Assembly: GCA_027604685.1 (NCBI GenBank) | Contig: JADHYX010000367.1 | Span: forward strand, 5,992 to 21,731 | Source: Lobulomyces angularis | Lineage: Eukaryota > Chytridiomycota > Chytridiomycetes > Lobulomycetales > Lobulomycetaceae | Length of the DNA: 15,740 nucleotides | Direction of reading: 5' to 3' | Shown here: positions 7,559-15,197 of the stretch, piece by piece | Layout: each line of letters starts with the position of its first letter | Numbering within the stretch: position 1 is the first letter of the stretch | The notes under the pieces: generated by a model | What the model saw: only the letters and a program-made list of their open reading frames with translations | What the model was told of the DNA's origin: nothing | The model's database searches: none | Program-made: the position numbers and the translations under genes

Positions 7559-7963
7559 TTAAAAAAAAAGATCTACCTTCTTTGACGAATTTGGTACTGT
7601 AGTTCCAATTTTCATGATCTTTTTTTTTTTTCCACAAAGTTCGTAAAATGAAATGTATATCTGATGATTTTGTGTACACTAATTTTTTGGAACAAAAGTT
7701 GTTAAAAAATTTTTTTGTTAATTTGATTGAAAACTCATGGTGAAACCAATAATAACAACTTTTTAACCTCGGTGTGGGAAGGCGTTCCCACTGTTGCAAC
7801 TTCCTTTATGTAAATTACTTACTCTTAAAACTTGTCTTTCTGTTTGTTGCTTCAAAACTAAATTTATTTTAATGAATTTCAGAGCTTCAGGTAAAACCGT
7901 TATGCCAAAGCACTTACGATTTTGGATAATTTCTGGATCGGTTATTAATGGTGAATTAACCAC
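7559..7963 (-). pseudogene. Unrecognised coding-like relic or 3' end of a spliced gene
   Basis: Two minus-strand open segments join in frame across plausible splice sites. The first runs from about 7963 to 7823 and contains PLITDPEIIQNRKCFGITV and LKQQTERQVLR. It ends at a strong GTAAGT donor (7822-7817). The second starts at 7678 after a TTAG acceptor, continues for 39 codons (NHQIYISFYELCGKKKK, KIGTTVPNSSKK) and stops at 7559. The 144-nt intron is longer than the others here. Upstream of 7963 the frame stays open only to about 8002, where a TGA lies in frame, and no exon with a start codon is evident, so this looks like the 3' end of a gene copy or a decayed element. I do not recognise the product. 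A plus-strand frame overlapping it (7881-7985) also looks coding-like, so the sense strand is not certain. The stop is only 52 bp from the LEA-like ATG. Confidence 0.3.
7774..7791. repeat. Perfect hairpin with GC-rich stem
   Basis: A seven-base stem GTGGGAA/TTCCCAC encloses the four-base loop GGCG. It stands out in DNA with almost no G/C-rich words. It could be the tip of a transposon terminal repeat or a structured RNA element, but I see no matching inverted copy elsewhere in the window. Confidence 0.5.
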
Positions 7964-8867
7964 AAAAAAAAAAGGTGAGAAACTATGAACAGAGTATTTT
8001 ATAATTCAACCAGATGAAATGCCTTTTTGAGATTTTAGAAAAAAATTACAATATGTAAACACCCTTTTAATGTATTTTTTTTTTATTTTAATAAAAAATC
8101 TCAAGAAAAACCTGCAGAAAATTTTTTTAGAAATGTTAAAAAATTACTAGTAGAAGTGGTTGTAAAAGAAAAAAAAAAAATTTCTCTTTATAGTTTGGCC
8201 TTAGCAGAAAAGGGAAAACATGAACACTGGGGGAAGAAGAAAGGTAGTAAAGGGAAGAGTTCTAGGTGAAATTAGAATCTGGAATGTTGCCATTGTATTT
8301 ATAAGTCCAAACCAATAAGCACATGTTATGTAGCAATGAAAATACAAAACAAAAAAAAAAGGGAAATTTGTTAGAAAGAAAAAAATAATTTGATAATGTA
8401 GATTAATTATTTTTTTTATTACAAAAAAATTCAATGAAATACAAAACTTGAATTTTCATCTTTAATATCAATTTTGAGGACTTTTTTATGTCAATTGATG
8501 TTAAGGTTAAGGTTCATCAGTAGTTCATCTACAAAGACTTCCTTAACTGAAGTAAAAAAACACCACTAATAGAAATAAAAATTTTTTTTACTGTGTCACT
8601 ATAATTGTAAGGATACAAAATTTTTGGATCTGATAATATAATGCTTTTTTTTTTTTTTGTTAATTTATAACGTTGATATTGAGAATGCGCCGCTCAAATT
8701 GATTTCAATTGATGTAAAATAATGTTTCTTAATTTTTTTTTTTTACCATAAACAACGGATAATTTTTTAATGTACAAAATTTCGAAGCAGTGTCCAATTC
8801 GAAGAAATGTTATAAAACGAATTAAACTATCCAACAAAAATTTAAAAAAATAATTATAATAATAAAA
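7964..8867. other. Gene-poor region between divergent LEA-like genes
   Basis: This is mostly A/T runs. An island with more G/C at about 8190-8345 is purine-rich on the plus strand. It has short open pieces on both strands (plus ALAEKGKHEHWGKKKGSKGK; a hydrophobic 77-codon minus frame at 8201-8434) but no start, splice sites or family match. I regard it as a relic of unknown origin. The last about 400 bp must contain the promoter of the 8868 gene; no TATA box is evident there. Confidence 0.4.
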
Positions 8868-9593
8868 ATGCTTCACAATCAACATCACGAACTATCTACT
8901 GGCGAAAAAATTCAAAACAAAGCACACCATGCTGTTGACAAATTAACTCCTGGTGACAGCAATACTCATGATAGCACAACTCATGGTATTGGAGCCCATG
9001 ACCACAGTCTTCGACAAAATGAACATATCAACCCGTTAGGCCAGCATGCAGGTGCAACCGGAGTTGGTTACAGTGATAAACCTTCTACCTCTGAAAAGAT
9101 TCAACAAAAAGCTAACATAGCTGCAGACAAAGTGATTCCAGGACATTCTCCCAGTTATGGCAACCATGGAAATACATCAACTGGTTTAACTGGTCAACAT
9201 GGTGGTTTAACTGGTAATCAACATGGTGGTTTAACTGGTAATCAACATGGTGGATTAGCTGGACAACATGGTGGATTAACTGGTAATCAACATGGTGGTT
9301 TAGCTGGACAACATGGTGGATTAACTGGTAATCAACATAGTGGTATGGCAGGTGCTCCTGTTGTTGGAGGAATGGCTGGTGGCCATCATGATCCAAAGCA
9401 TGACGCGCATCATGAAAAGAAGCCAGTTGGAACCAAGATGAAAGAAGGTTTGATCAACGCAAAGGAGACTGTTAAGGAAAAGGCCCAAGATTTGAAACAC
9501 AAGATAAAACATGATGATAAACATGACGATAAACTCAACATTCACAGTAACACAGCTCACAATAACACAACTCATAATAGCACAGTTTATTAA
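8868..9593 (+). CDS. Dehydrin/LEA-like His-Gly-rich protein
   Basis: Single exon, 241 residues, very hydrophilic, with no cysteine, Trp or membrane segment. Two related modules, EKIQNKAHHAVDKLTPG (13-29) and EKIQQKANIAADKVIPG (76-92), resemble the SQxASxAYNKV...P module of the neighbouring small LEA-like proteins. Residues 106-161 are tandem GLTGNQHGG/GLAGQHGG repeats, followed by a His/Asp-rich stretch. Residues 185-214, KPVGTKMKEGLINAKETV then KEKAQDLKHKIKH, match the C-terminal helix of the 11207 product. The tail repeats HNNTTHNST. The composition (Gly, His, Thr, Asn, Lys) is like that of dehydrins, which bind water, metals and membranes under drought. A protective role is inferred. The ATG is preceded by an A-rich leader like that of its neighbours. 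Confidence 0.8.
   Translation: MLHNQHHELSTGEKIQNKAHHAVDKLTPGDSNTHDSTTHGIGAHDHSLRQNEHINPLGQHAGATGVGYSDKPSTSEKIQQKANIAADKVIPGHSPSYGNHGNTSTGLTGQHGGLTGNQHGGLTGNQHGGLAGQHGGLTGNQHGGLAGQHGGLTGNQHSGMAGAPVVGGMAGGHHDPKHDAHHEKKPVGTKMKEGLINAKETVKEKAQDLKHKIKHDDKHDDKLNIHSNTAHNNTTHNSTVY
9183..9350 (+). repeat. In-frame minisatellite of 24/27-bp units
   Basis: About seven tandem units encode G-L-T-G-N-Q-H-G-G (27 bp) or the shorter G-L-A-G-Q-H-G-G (24 bp). Unit lengths are all multiples of three, so copy-number changes keep the frame. The long and short units partly alternate, which points to expansion of a two-unit block. Confidence 0.9.
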
Positions 9594-10244
9594 ATAACTT
9601 CCTTTATTTTTTTTTTTTTCTTCATTCTTTCTATGTTGTATCTAGTGATTAATATTATTGAAATTAAATTTTTTTTTTCTTGAAATATTCCATTTATTTT
9701 TAAATATTTTTTTATTAAAACTTTTTTTTTTTTTTAAATTCATATTTTGTGTTTCTAATGAATAAAAAACTTAAAACTGAATCAAATGCATTTAACATAT
9801 ATATTTCAATAATTTCAAAAGCAAAAAATTTGAAACTTTAAAAGTGAACTAAACTATTAAACAAAGTAAAAACCAAAATATATGAAACAGTTCATCCTTG
9901 AAAATTTGTAAAAAAAAAATTTTTTTAGTCTTTATTAACACTGTAATATAACTAATTGATAAGAATTTCTTTTGAATATGATTCTAGTTTTTGTTTTTGC
10001 TATCTTTGTTTAAAATTACGACTTATTTGTCCACCTTACCTTGACCATTTGAAAAGGAACATGAAAGATCGTGATGATTATTTTAAATTTTTTATCAAAT
10101 TCATTAAAAAAAAATACTTTAATTTATTAATACAACACAAAATGTACAACAATAACATTGAAAAAACCTTATTAATGGTTGGTCATTAAAAAACAAAAAT
10201 TTTATTTTAAAAAAAAAAATTTTTTTTTCACAAGATAATTCGAA
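9594..10244. other. Intergenic region
   Basis: AT-rich DNA between two LEA-like genes. A 77-codon plus frame at 9956-10189 is Lys/Phe/Asn-rich with no start context or family match, so I do not call it. No other gene or repeat was seen. Confidence 0.55.
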
Positions 10245-10275
10245 GAAGGAGGACATTATTCGAAAAAGTGGACAC
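10245..10275 (+). promoter_or_regulatory. Conserved 31-bp upstream element, copy before 10349
   Basis: Identical base for base to 11082-11112, which lies before the paralogous gene at 11207. The core is GAAGGAGGACATTATTCG, followed by AAAAAGTGGACAC. Flanking DNA is not conserved, so the element stands out as a likely transcription-factor site. Here it ends 10 bp before a TATA box. Confidence 0.65.
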
Positions 10276-10285
10276 ATTTGAATAA

Positions 10286-10293
10286 TATATAAA
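10286..10293 (+). promoter_or_regulatory. TATA box of the 10349 gene
   Basis: TATATAAA lies 55 bp before the ATG, directly downstream of the 31-bp element and followed by a mixed-composition leader (ACTCGCAATACTCTCATAG). The spacing is typical of a TATA-driven, inducible fungal promoter. Confidence 0.55.
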
Positions 10294-10348
10294 CTCGCAA
10301 TACTCTCATAGTAGACTTCAATCTACTCTTTTAACCAAAAAAAATAAA

Positions 10349-10717
10349 ATGACAAAATCCGATCAAACAATTACTGAACAAATCTCCCAAACTGCTAGTG
10401 ATGCCTACAACAAGGTCAAAAACACTGTTATGCCTGAACAATCAAAAACTGCTGGTGATAAATTAGATGAAGGTATTTCTGCTACCAAAGATAAGAAAGA
10501 CAGCGCTGCCGACCAAACAAAAGGTTTTTTTTCTGAAAAATCTGAGCAGACAAACAATAAAGTTCAATCTGCAACTGAAGGTAAACCAATGACCACCAAA
10601 GTAAAGGAAAACCTAGAAGGTGCCAGAGACTATGTAGCAGATAAAGCAAATAACGTTAAAGATTATACAAAAAATTCTGCTAATTCTAACAAAAACAGTG
10701 ATAGCTTATTAAGATAG
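10349..10717 (+). CDS. Small Hsp12/LEA-like protein
   Basis: Single exon, 122 residues, very hydrophilic, Lys/Asp/Ala/Ser/Asn-rich, without Cys or Trp. Residues 11-30 (QISQTASDAYNKVKNTVMPE) and 79-105 (a KPMTTKVKENLEGARDYV helix plus ADKANNVKDY) are shared with the 11207 product; the middle part differs. Its size and the ARDYV...DKA helix recall yeast Hsp12 (109 residues), a stress-induced membrane-stabilising protein that is unfolded in solution and helical on lipid. Such a role is inferred; I cannot assert orthology. The upstream 31-bp element and TATA box suggest regulated expression shared with 11207. Confidence 0.75.
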   Translation: MTKSDQTITEQISQTASDAYNKVKNTVMPEQSKTAGDKLDEGISATKDKKDSAADQTKGFFSEKSEQTNNKVQSATEGKPMTTKVKENLEGARDYVADKANNVKDYTKNSANSNKNSDSLLR

Positions 10718-11015
10718 TTGTAAATATTTTTTAGTTTTGTGAATATATTTTGTTGTAAATAACTGCTGCTCCTTCATTTCTTTCTTAAACTATGATATTT
10801 TTAAATTCTTGTACACAGAAATCGGTTGGAATTATTCTTAAATTCTAATTAATTTATTTAAAATACCTCCGTTAATGTCATAAAAAGTTCGTTTGATGTC
10901 ATAAAAAAGAGCTGTTAGCTACTATGTAGATTGGAATTTAAAAAAACTTAATAGTAGGAAAGTCATCAAAATAGAAAAAAATGTTGTAAAAAAAAATACT
11001 TTACAATCAAAGAAT
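10718..11015. other. Intergenic region with a repeated GATGTCATAAAAA-like word
   Basis: The word ATGTCATAAAAA occurs at 10875-10886 and again at 10896-10907. The second is within TGATGTCA, close to the ATF/CREB-type TGACGTCA palindrome. The remainder is featureless AT-rich DNA. Confidence 0.4.
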
Positions 11016-11112
11016 GGAAAGGAGGACATTTTTTACAATCATAACAAAGGAAGGAGGACATTTTTTACAATCATAACAGAGGAAGGAGGACATTATTCGA
11101 AAAAGTGGACAC
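11016..11112 (+). promoter_or_regulatory. Three-unit tandem array of the GGAAGGAGGACATT element
   Basis: Units at 11016-11048, 11049-11080 and 11081-11112 are 32 or 33 bp each. All contain GGA(A)AGGAGGACATT. The first two continue with TTTTACAATCATAACA; the third continues with the ATTCGAAAAAGTGGACAC end that is identical to 10245-10275. The array ends 94 bp before the ATG of the 11207 gene. It is most simply read as an amplified regulatory site. Confidence 0.7.
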
Positions 11113-11206
11113 TGAAAATCTGAAAATATCTAAAAAATATTGAAATAAATAGGTTGAAGTTCCCCTTAAATTTAAAAGTTAAAAAAAAAAATTTATCAAC
11201 TTAAAA

Positions 11207-11533
11207 ATGACAAAAACTGATCCAACAATTACTGAGCAAATATCTCAATCTGCAAGCGATGCTTACAACAAAGTAAAAGATACAATCATGCCTGAGAAAT
11301 CTGCTGGTGATAAAGTAGATTCTGGTATCAAATCTGGAAAGGACATGGCCAACAGAGGTGCTGAAAATACCAAAGGAACATTACAAAATGCTTCTGATAA
11401 AGCAAACGAGCAGGTTCAATCTGCTACTGGAAACAAACCTGTAGGTACCAAACTGAAAGAATCAGCTGAAGGTGTAAGTGACTATATTGGTGAAAAAGCT
11501 GATGATTTGAAAAAAGCAACCACTGGTAGATAA
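11207..11533 (+). CDS. Small Hsp12/LEA-like protein, paralogue of 10349
   Basis: Single exon, 108 residues. The first 30 residues differ from the 10349 product at only five positions, and the C-terminal KPVGTKLKESAEGVSDYI helix plus GEKADDLKK matches both 10349 and the C-terminal part of the 8868 product. It is hydrophilic, rich in Ala/Lys/Gly/Asp and lacks Cys and Trp. The middle (MANRGAENTKGTLQNASDKA) has the A/K/E periodicity of LEA group 3/4 helices. It is a tandem paralogue about 490 bp downstream of 10349, with the shared promoter element in three copies. A stress-protective role is inferred. Confidence 0.75.
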   Translation: MTKTDPTITEQISQSASDAYNKVKDTIMPEKSAGDKVDSGIKSGKDMANRGAENTKGTLQNASDKANEQVQSATGNKPVGTKLKESAEGVSDYIGEKADDLKKATTGR

Positions 11534-11807
11534 ATTTATTATAGCTATTAATTATTACTCGCTTAAAATATATTTTTCCTGTAAATTTAAAAAAGAATTT
11601 TTCCATTATGCTTTCCGGCTGCAATTTTTTTAAACATTGTTTTAAACTGAATTTAGTGAATTCCCTTTTTTATTGAAAAAGAAATGTTGCGAGTTTAAAA
11701 ATTTTTTTTGAAAATTTTTTTCTCAAAATTAAATAATATTTATTTAAATAGAAACTTTTTTGTAAAACAAAATCAAAATATAAAAAAAATAAAAATAAAA
11801 AACGAAA
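11534..11807. other. Intergenic region
   Basis: AT-rich spacer between two LEA-like genes. The GGAGGACATT element of the preceding genes is not present, so the next gene may be regulated differently. Confidence 0.55.
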
Positions 11808-12158
11808 ATGAGCGAATCTCATCAACAAAATACACAAAGTGGACAAAGTACTACTGAAAAAGTAAAGGAATCATTGTCATCAGCTGGTAATTATGTATCC
11901 CAAAAGTCCTCCGAAGTGTACAATAAAGTGCAAGAAACCGTAAAGCCTAATGCTTCCAAGACAGTTGATCAAACCCATACTTCTAAAGAAGCTTCAAAAG
12001 CAAGTCCAGCTATCGAATTGGCTAGGCAAAAGGCAGCTGAGGCAGCAGAACTGGCAAAACATCAAACACCAGGACCCAATATTGAACATAAACCAGAGGA
12101 AAAGAAATCCACGGGAGCTAAAATCAAAGAAAAGATTACTTCAGCAGTTAAAGGTTAA
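11808..12158 (+). CDS. Small LEA-like protein with internal SQKSSEVYNKV module
   Basis: Single exon, 116 residues, hydrophilic. Residues 29-48 (YVSQKSSEVYNKVQETVKPN) carry the same module as the N termini of the 10349, 11207 and 6125-7507 products. Here it is preceded by 28 residues, including STTEKVKESLSSAGN. Residues 66-85 (SPAIELARQKAAEAAELAKH) form an Ala/Glu/Lys helix typical of LEA group 3 11-mers. The C terminus KKSTGAKIKEKITSAVKG echoes the KP(V)GTK(L/M)KE helix of the other members. It is the last gene of the plus-strand LEA-like run. Function is inferred from composition only. Confidence 0.75.
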   Translation: MSESHQQNTQSGQSTTEKVKESLSSAGNYVSQKSSEVYNKVQETVKPNASKTVDQTHTSKEASKASPAIELARQKAAEAAELAKHQTPGPNIEHKPEEKKSTGAKIKEKITSAVKG

Positions 12159-12431
12159 AAAAAAAAAGTTAGATGTTCTAAATACAGATGTAATTTTATT
12201 TTTTTTATTCTTTTTCACTTTTGTTTTTTAAATCTGTTTTCAAAATTTTTTTTTTTTTTTTTTTTTTAAAAAAAAATATATTTTAGTTTTCAATTTTATT
12301 TTTAGTTTTCTTATTTATAACAAAAAAAAATGTATATATATAAATAAATAAATATCCTACAAAAAACATCAAAAAAAAAATCTAGGTATTTAAATTAAAA
12401 AAAAAAAACAATAAAAATGTACAGCATTATT
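12159..12431. other. AT-rich convergent intergenic region
   Basis: This lies between the plus-strand LEA-like gene and the 3' end of the minus-strand membrane-protein gene. It holds long T and A runs and a TA-rich microsatellite-like patch near 12331-12352 (TGTATATATATAAATAAATAAA). No gene was seen. Confidence 0.6.
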
Positions 12432-13612
12432 TCAAAACTTTATTTTCTGTTCTAAAAGTTTTAAAAAAAAAAAAAAAATTTATAGTTTCTTTTGTAAATA
12501 ATTTTTTTTACCTATATTTTGTGAGATTATTCCTGCATTAAATATAGTATATTTTATAGTAATAAGTAAATAAGAGTACTGTTGAAAAGCATCACAAATG
12601 TTTGAATAGTTTGGATATGACTTATCTAGTAATGCCGAAGCTCTAATTTGCTCAGTAATGGAGTAAGTAGTCCCAGATAACCACGCAATAAACAACCAAA
12701 AACAAAGTAAAATAATAAATCTGCTGTTTTCAGTTTTATTCCTCAGAGCTTTAACCAAAAGATGCAATCCAAAGAATGTTTCCATAATGGGTAACCTTGT
12801 CTAAATACAACAAAAAAAAAAATTTTTTTTTAATTTAAAAAAAAGATAACTCTTTTGTAAAAATTCATACTAAAAAATGCACTGCCATTTCAAATTTTAT
12901 AAACTTTACTTCTATCAAAGAGTTTGCTACTATCTTTTCACAATAAATACTATCAGCATTTGGTAACCTGCAAAAACTTCTTCTGTAGTCAACTGTAAAG
13001 ACATATGCTGTAAAACATGTTATGATGTATATCAAAAACTTCTTGACTTCGTATGAAATCTTTATATGTGAAGCATATCTAGAATAAAAAAAAAAAAAAA
13101 AAAACAAAAGTTAAGATTATTTTATTATATGTAAAATTTTTTACTTCTCGATAAGAGCGACTTGATAAAACCTATCAATAATGAAAAATAAAATAAATGT
13201 TTTATTTATTATATATTACAAAGTATTTTTAAAAAAAGAATAGTAAAAGAAAAAATTGTTACCAATCACCAAAAATAGACAATAATACAAAGAAGGTGTA
13301 GTATGTGTAAAACGAAATATATTCGAAAGCTGGGTTAACACAGATACTTAAAATCCATATGAACCACAGACATGTAAAAACTGCAGAATAGATTTTTAGC
13401 AACTTGTGGGATAGTGTGTTCATCTTGTCGTCAAAAACAATGCTTCTAAAATTTTTTAGACTAAATTTGAGATTAACGATAGCCAGTATGAGTATCATGA
13501 GATTGATAATGTGCAAAAAATTTGATTTTTCTTTTGCTGATAAACTAATCACTGTTGTCGCATTAGCATTTGCAGTTTCGTTAAAAAAAATCTCAGAATT
13601 AAAACTCTCCAT
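12432..13612 (-). CDS. Putative seven-transmembrane protein, five exons
   Basis: Exons at 13612-13263, 13171-13145 (27 nt), 13078-12871, 12800-12512 and 12451-12432 give 297 residues. All four introns (91, 66, 70 and 60 nt) have GTA donors and AG acceptors, and the frame closes exactly at every junction. The short N terminus has two N-glycosylation sequons (N11, N17) and no signal peptide. Hydrophobic segments lie at about 32-51, 71-92, 98-124, 138-155, 188-214, 223-243 and 268-288, with a short C-terminal tail ending NIEQKIKF. Seven helices with a glycosylated outside N terminus is the layout of G-protein-coupled receptors. I see no motif tying it to a named class, so it could be another multi-pass protein such as a tetraspan relative. 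Segment 5 is the least hydrophobic, so six helices are possible. Confidence 0.7.
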
Positions 13613-14483
13613 ATTATTATTATTTTTTTTTTTATTTATTTTATATTAAAAAAAAATTGCTTAAAAAATAATTAAACTTTTTTTTAACTTTTTATTTTCT
13701 AGATTTTATATGAATTAAAAATTAGTATGGTTCTTTAAGGCTTTTTTTTAGATGGAGTTTTTTTTTTTAGTTCCCATGCTTTTTCATTGTAGTTTTTTTT
13801 TGTTATATTATTCTTCATTCAACGGTGACCTGAGCAAACGGGAACCTTAACAAGTTATTTTTTTTTTTAGCATTTGCATTGTCTAGCCTTAATAAACTTT
13901 TTAAGGATTGCCTTTTTGTAATCACAATAGACTTTGTTGAAAAAACAAAAAAAAAATATATATTAATTATTTACTAAGAATCCCATTAGTAATTATTTTT
14001 TTGCTTAATTTGTTTTTCTTTGGTTATCGTATAATACTTTTTTATACTAATAATAAGATCCCAAAGGCTACATTTAACTTAAAAAACTTTTGACAAAAGC
14101 TAATTTTCTATATTGTCTTTAAGTAAATTAAACAGTACACCACTTGATATCGTCCCAATCTCTTCTTGAAATAAATATATATTTTCTAACTTTTATATGG
14201 TTAAATGTAAAATAAAACTGAGATAAATTAAGAAAAATCTAAAAAAGGTTTACTTTTAAGGAAGCAGCAATAAAAATAATTAAAAAAATTTGCTTTTGTT
14301 TAAAAATATTAAATACAACTTTGAAAAACTTTTGCTAATTAATATTTTACTGCATTTTTTTTAAGTTCACAAAAAAAAAAAAAAAAAAAAAATGATTTAA
14401 AATATTTTTAAAAACAAAATTTTTAATTCTATATTTGAAAAAAATAGTGCAAAAAATTAAAAAAATAGTATTTTATATATTTT
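13613..14483. other. Intergenic region with a weak coding relic
   Basis: Mostly A/T runs. At about 13745-13940 the composition is less extreme. The minus strand there shows short open pieces (TKRQSLKSLLRLDNANAKK, then after stops KAWELKKKTPSK) broken by stop codons. It may be a remnant of a gene, but it is too short to identify. Confidence 0.4.
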
Positions 14484-14825
14484 CTATATTAAAATTAAAA
14501 AAATTAAGCAAAGTAAAAAACTAACAGGAGTTTGAAGCAGAGCTGTATTTTGAAGATTATCATAGTTAGGAAAAATAACTTTTAGAGTAGTGCTAGTAGA
14601 AGCTGTTTTAATTGTCGTAGTAGTATTTTGAACTTCATTGTCAATATCACTGCTATTGGTAACGTTTTGGTTAACTTGTGTTGTGTTTGTTGCATTCAAT
14701 GCGGTTTCTACATTACAAGTTTTAGGACAATCTTTTTGTATATAATAGTTAGTAGGATTGTAATCTTGTTTTGCTAGAATACTGGAGATATATACAACTG
14801 AAATAATCATAAAAGTCAATTTCAT
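14484..14825 (-). CDS. Small secreted, probably GPI-anchored glycoprotein
   Basis: 113 residues. An N-terminal signal peptide (about 1-19) is followed by a Tyr-rich start with two cysteines (C33, C37). A Thr/Asn-rich stretch has five N-glycosylation sequons (N44, N47, N54, N57, N67), then a short Ser/Thr-rich part. The last 15 residues (TPVSFLLCLIFLILI) are hydrophobic with no charged tail, as in GPI-attachment signals. The protein would sit on the plasma membrane or cell wall. An alternative is that a GTTAGT...ATATAG intron removes the hydrophobic end (donor near 14525), which would give a soluble secreted form. No family is recognised. Confidence 0.65.
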   Translation of the reverse strand: MKLTFMIISVVYISSILAKQDYNPTNYYIQKDCPKTCNVETALNATNTTQVNQNVTNSSDIDNEVQNTTTTIKTASTSTTLKVIFPNYDNLQNTALLQTPVSFLLCLIFLILI

Positions 14826-15197
14826 TCTTTTAATTTTTGATTTAAATTTTTTTTTTATTAACCTTTTTTATTTTTTTTTTTCATTATTGAAGTTTACATC
14901 TATATTTTTTTTTTTTCATTGTTTTTTATTTTTTCATTGTGTAAAAAAAAGTGCCTTAAAAGCCACTCCTCAGTAAATGTTTTTTTTTTTACTGAAAGCT
15001 TTTGAATTTACTTTTGATTGAAAGTGAAAAGAAAATTTTTTTCGGTTTTTTTTTTATTTCCAATTTGAAGATGTAGTAAAATATAAAAAATCTATTATTA
15101 TTTGGAAATTTAGTGAAGTTTGGACGCGTTATTATTCAATAAAAAAAAAAAATAAAAAAAAAAAAATTCATATTTATATAAAATAAAATAACTAAAG
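14826..15197. other. Intergenic region between divergent genes
   Basis: It separates the start of the minus-strand GPI-type gene from the start of the plus-strand coiled-coil gene and so contains both promoters. It has many poly(T) and poly(A) runs. A TATATAAAAT word near 15175 is too close to the ATG to be a convincing TATA box. Confidence 0.5.

Noticed and set aside
7794..8080. Plus-strand reading with TGA read as Trp, suggesting a mitochondrial insert
   Set aside because: The frame can be read through two TGA codons, but it matches no mitochondrial protein I know and the minus-strand reading has better splice sites.
8201..8434. 77-codon hydrophobic minus frame
   Set aside because: No start context, no splice partner and a competing plus-strand reading; treated as part of a relic island.
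9112..9396. Antisense His-rich frames opposite the dehydrin-like gene (also 9321-9575)
   Set aside because: Reverse reading of the minisatellite and His-rich codons; the plus frame has the shared family modules.
9956..10189. 77-codon plus frame between LEA-like genes
   Set aside because: Low-complexity, no recognisable domain, no splice or promoter context; kept only as a note in the intergenic entry.
11016..11112. CRISPR-like array
   Set aside because: Units are contiguous with no unique spacers, and the genome is eukaryotic; it is a tandem promoter repeat.
11950..12231. 93-codon plus frame overlapping the 11808 gene
   Set aside because: Out-of-frame shadow of the LEA-like gene running into poly(T).
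13404..13649. 81-codon plus frame opposite exon 1 of the seven-helix gene
   Set aside because: Antisense shadow; the minus-strand exon has consistent splice junctions and membrane segments.
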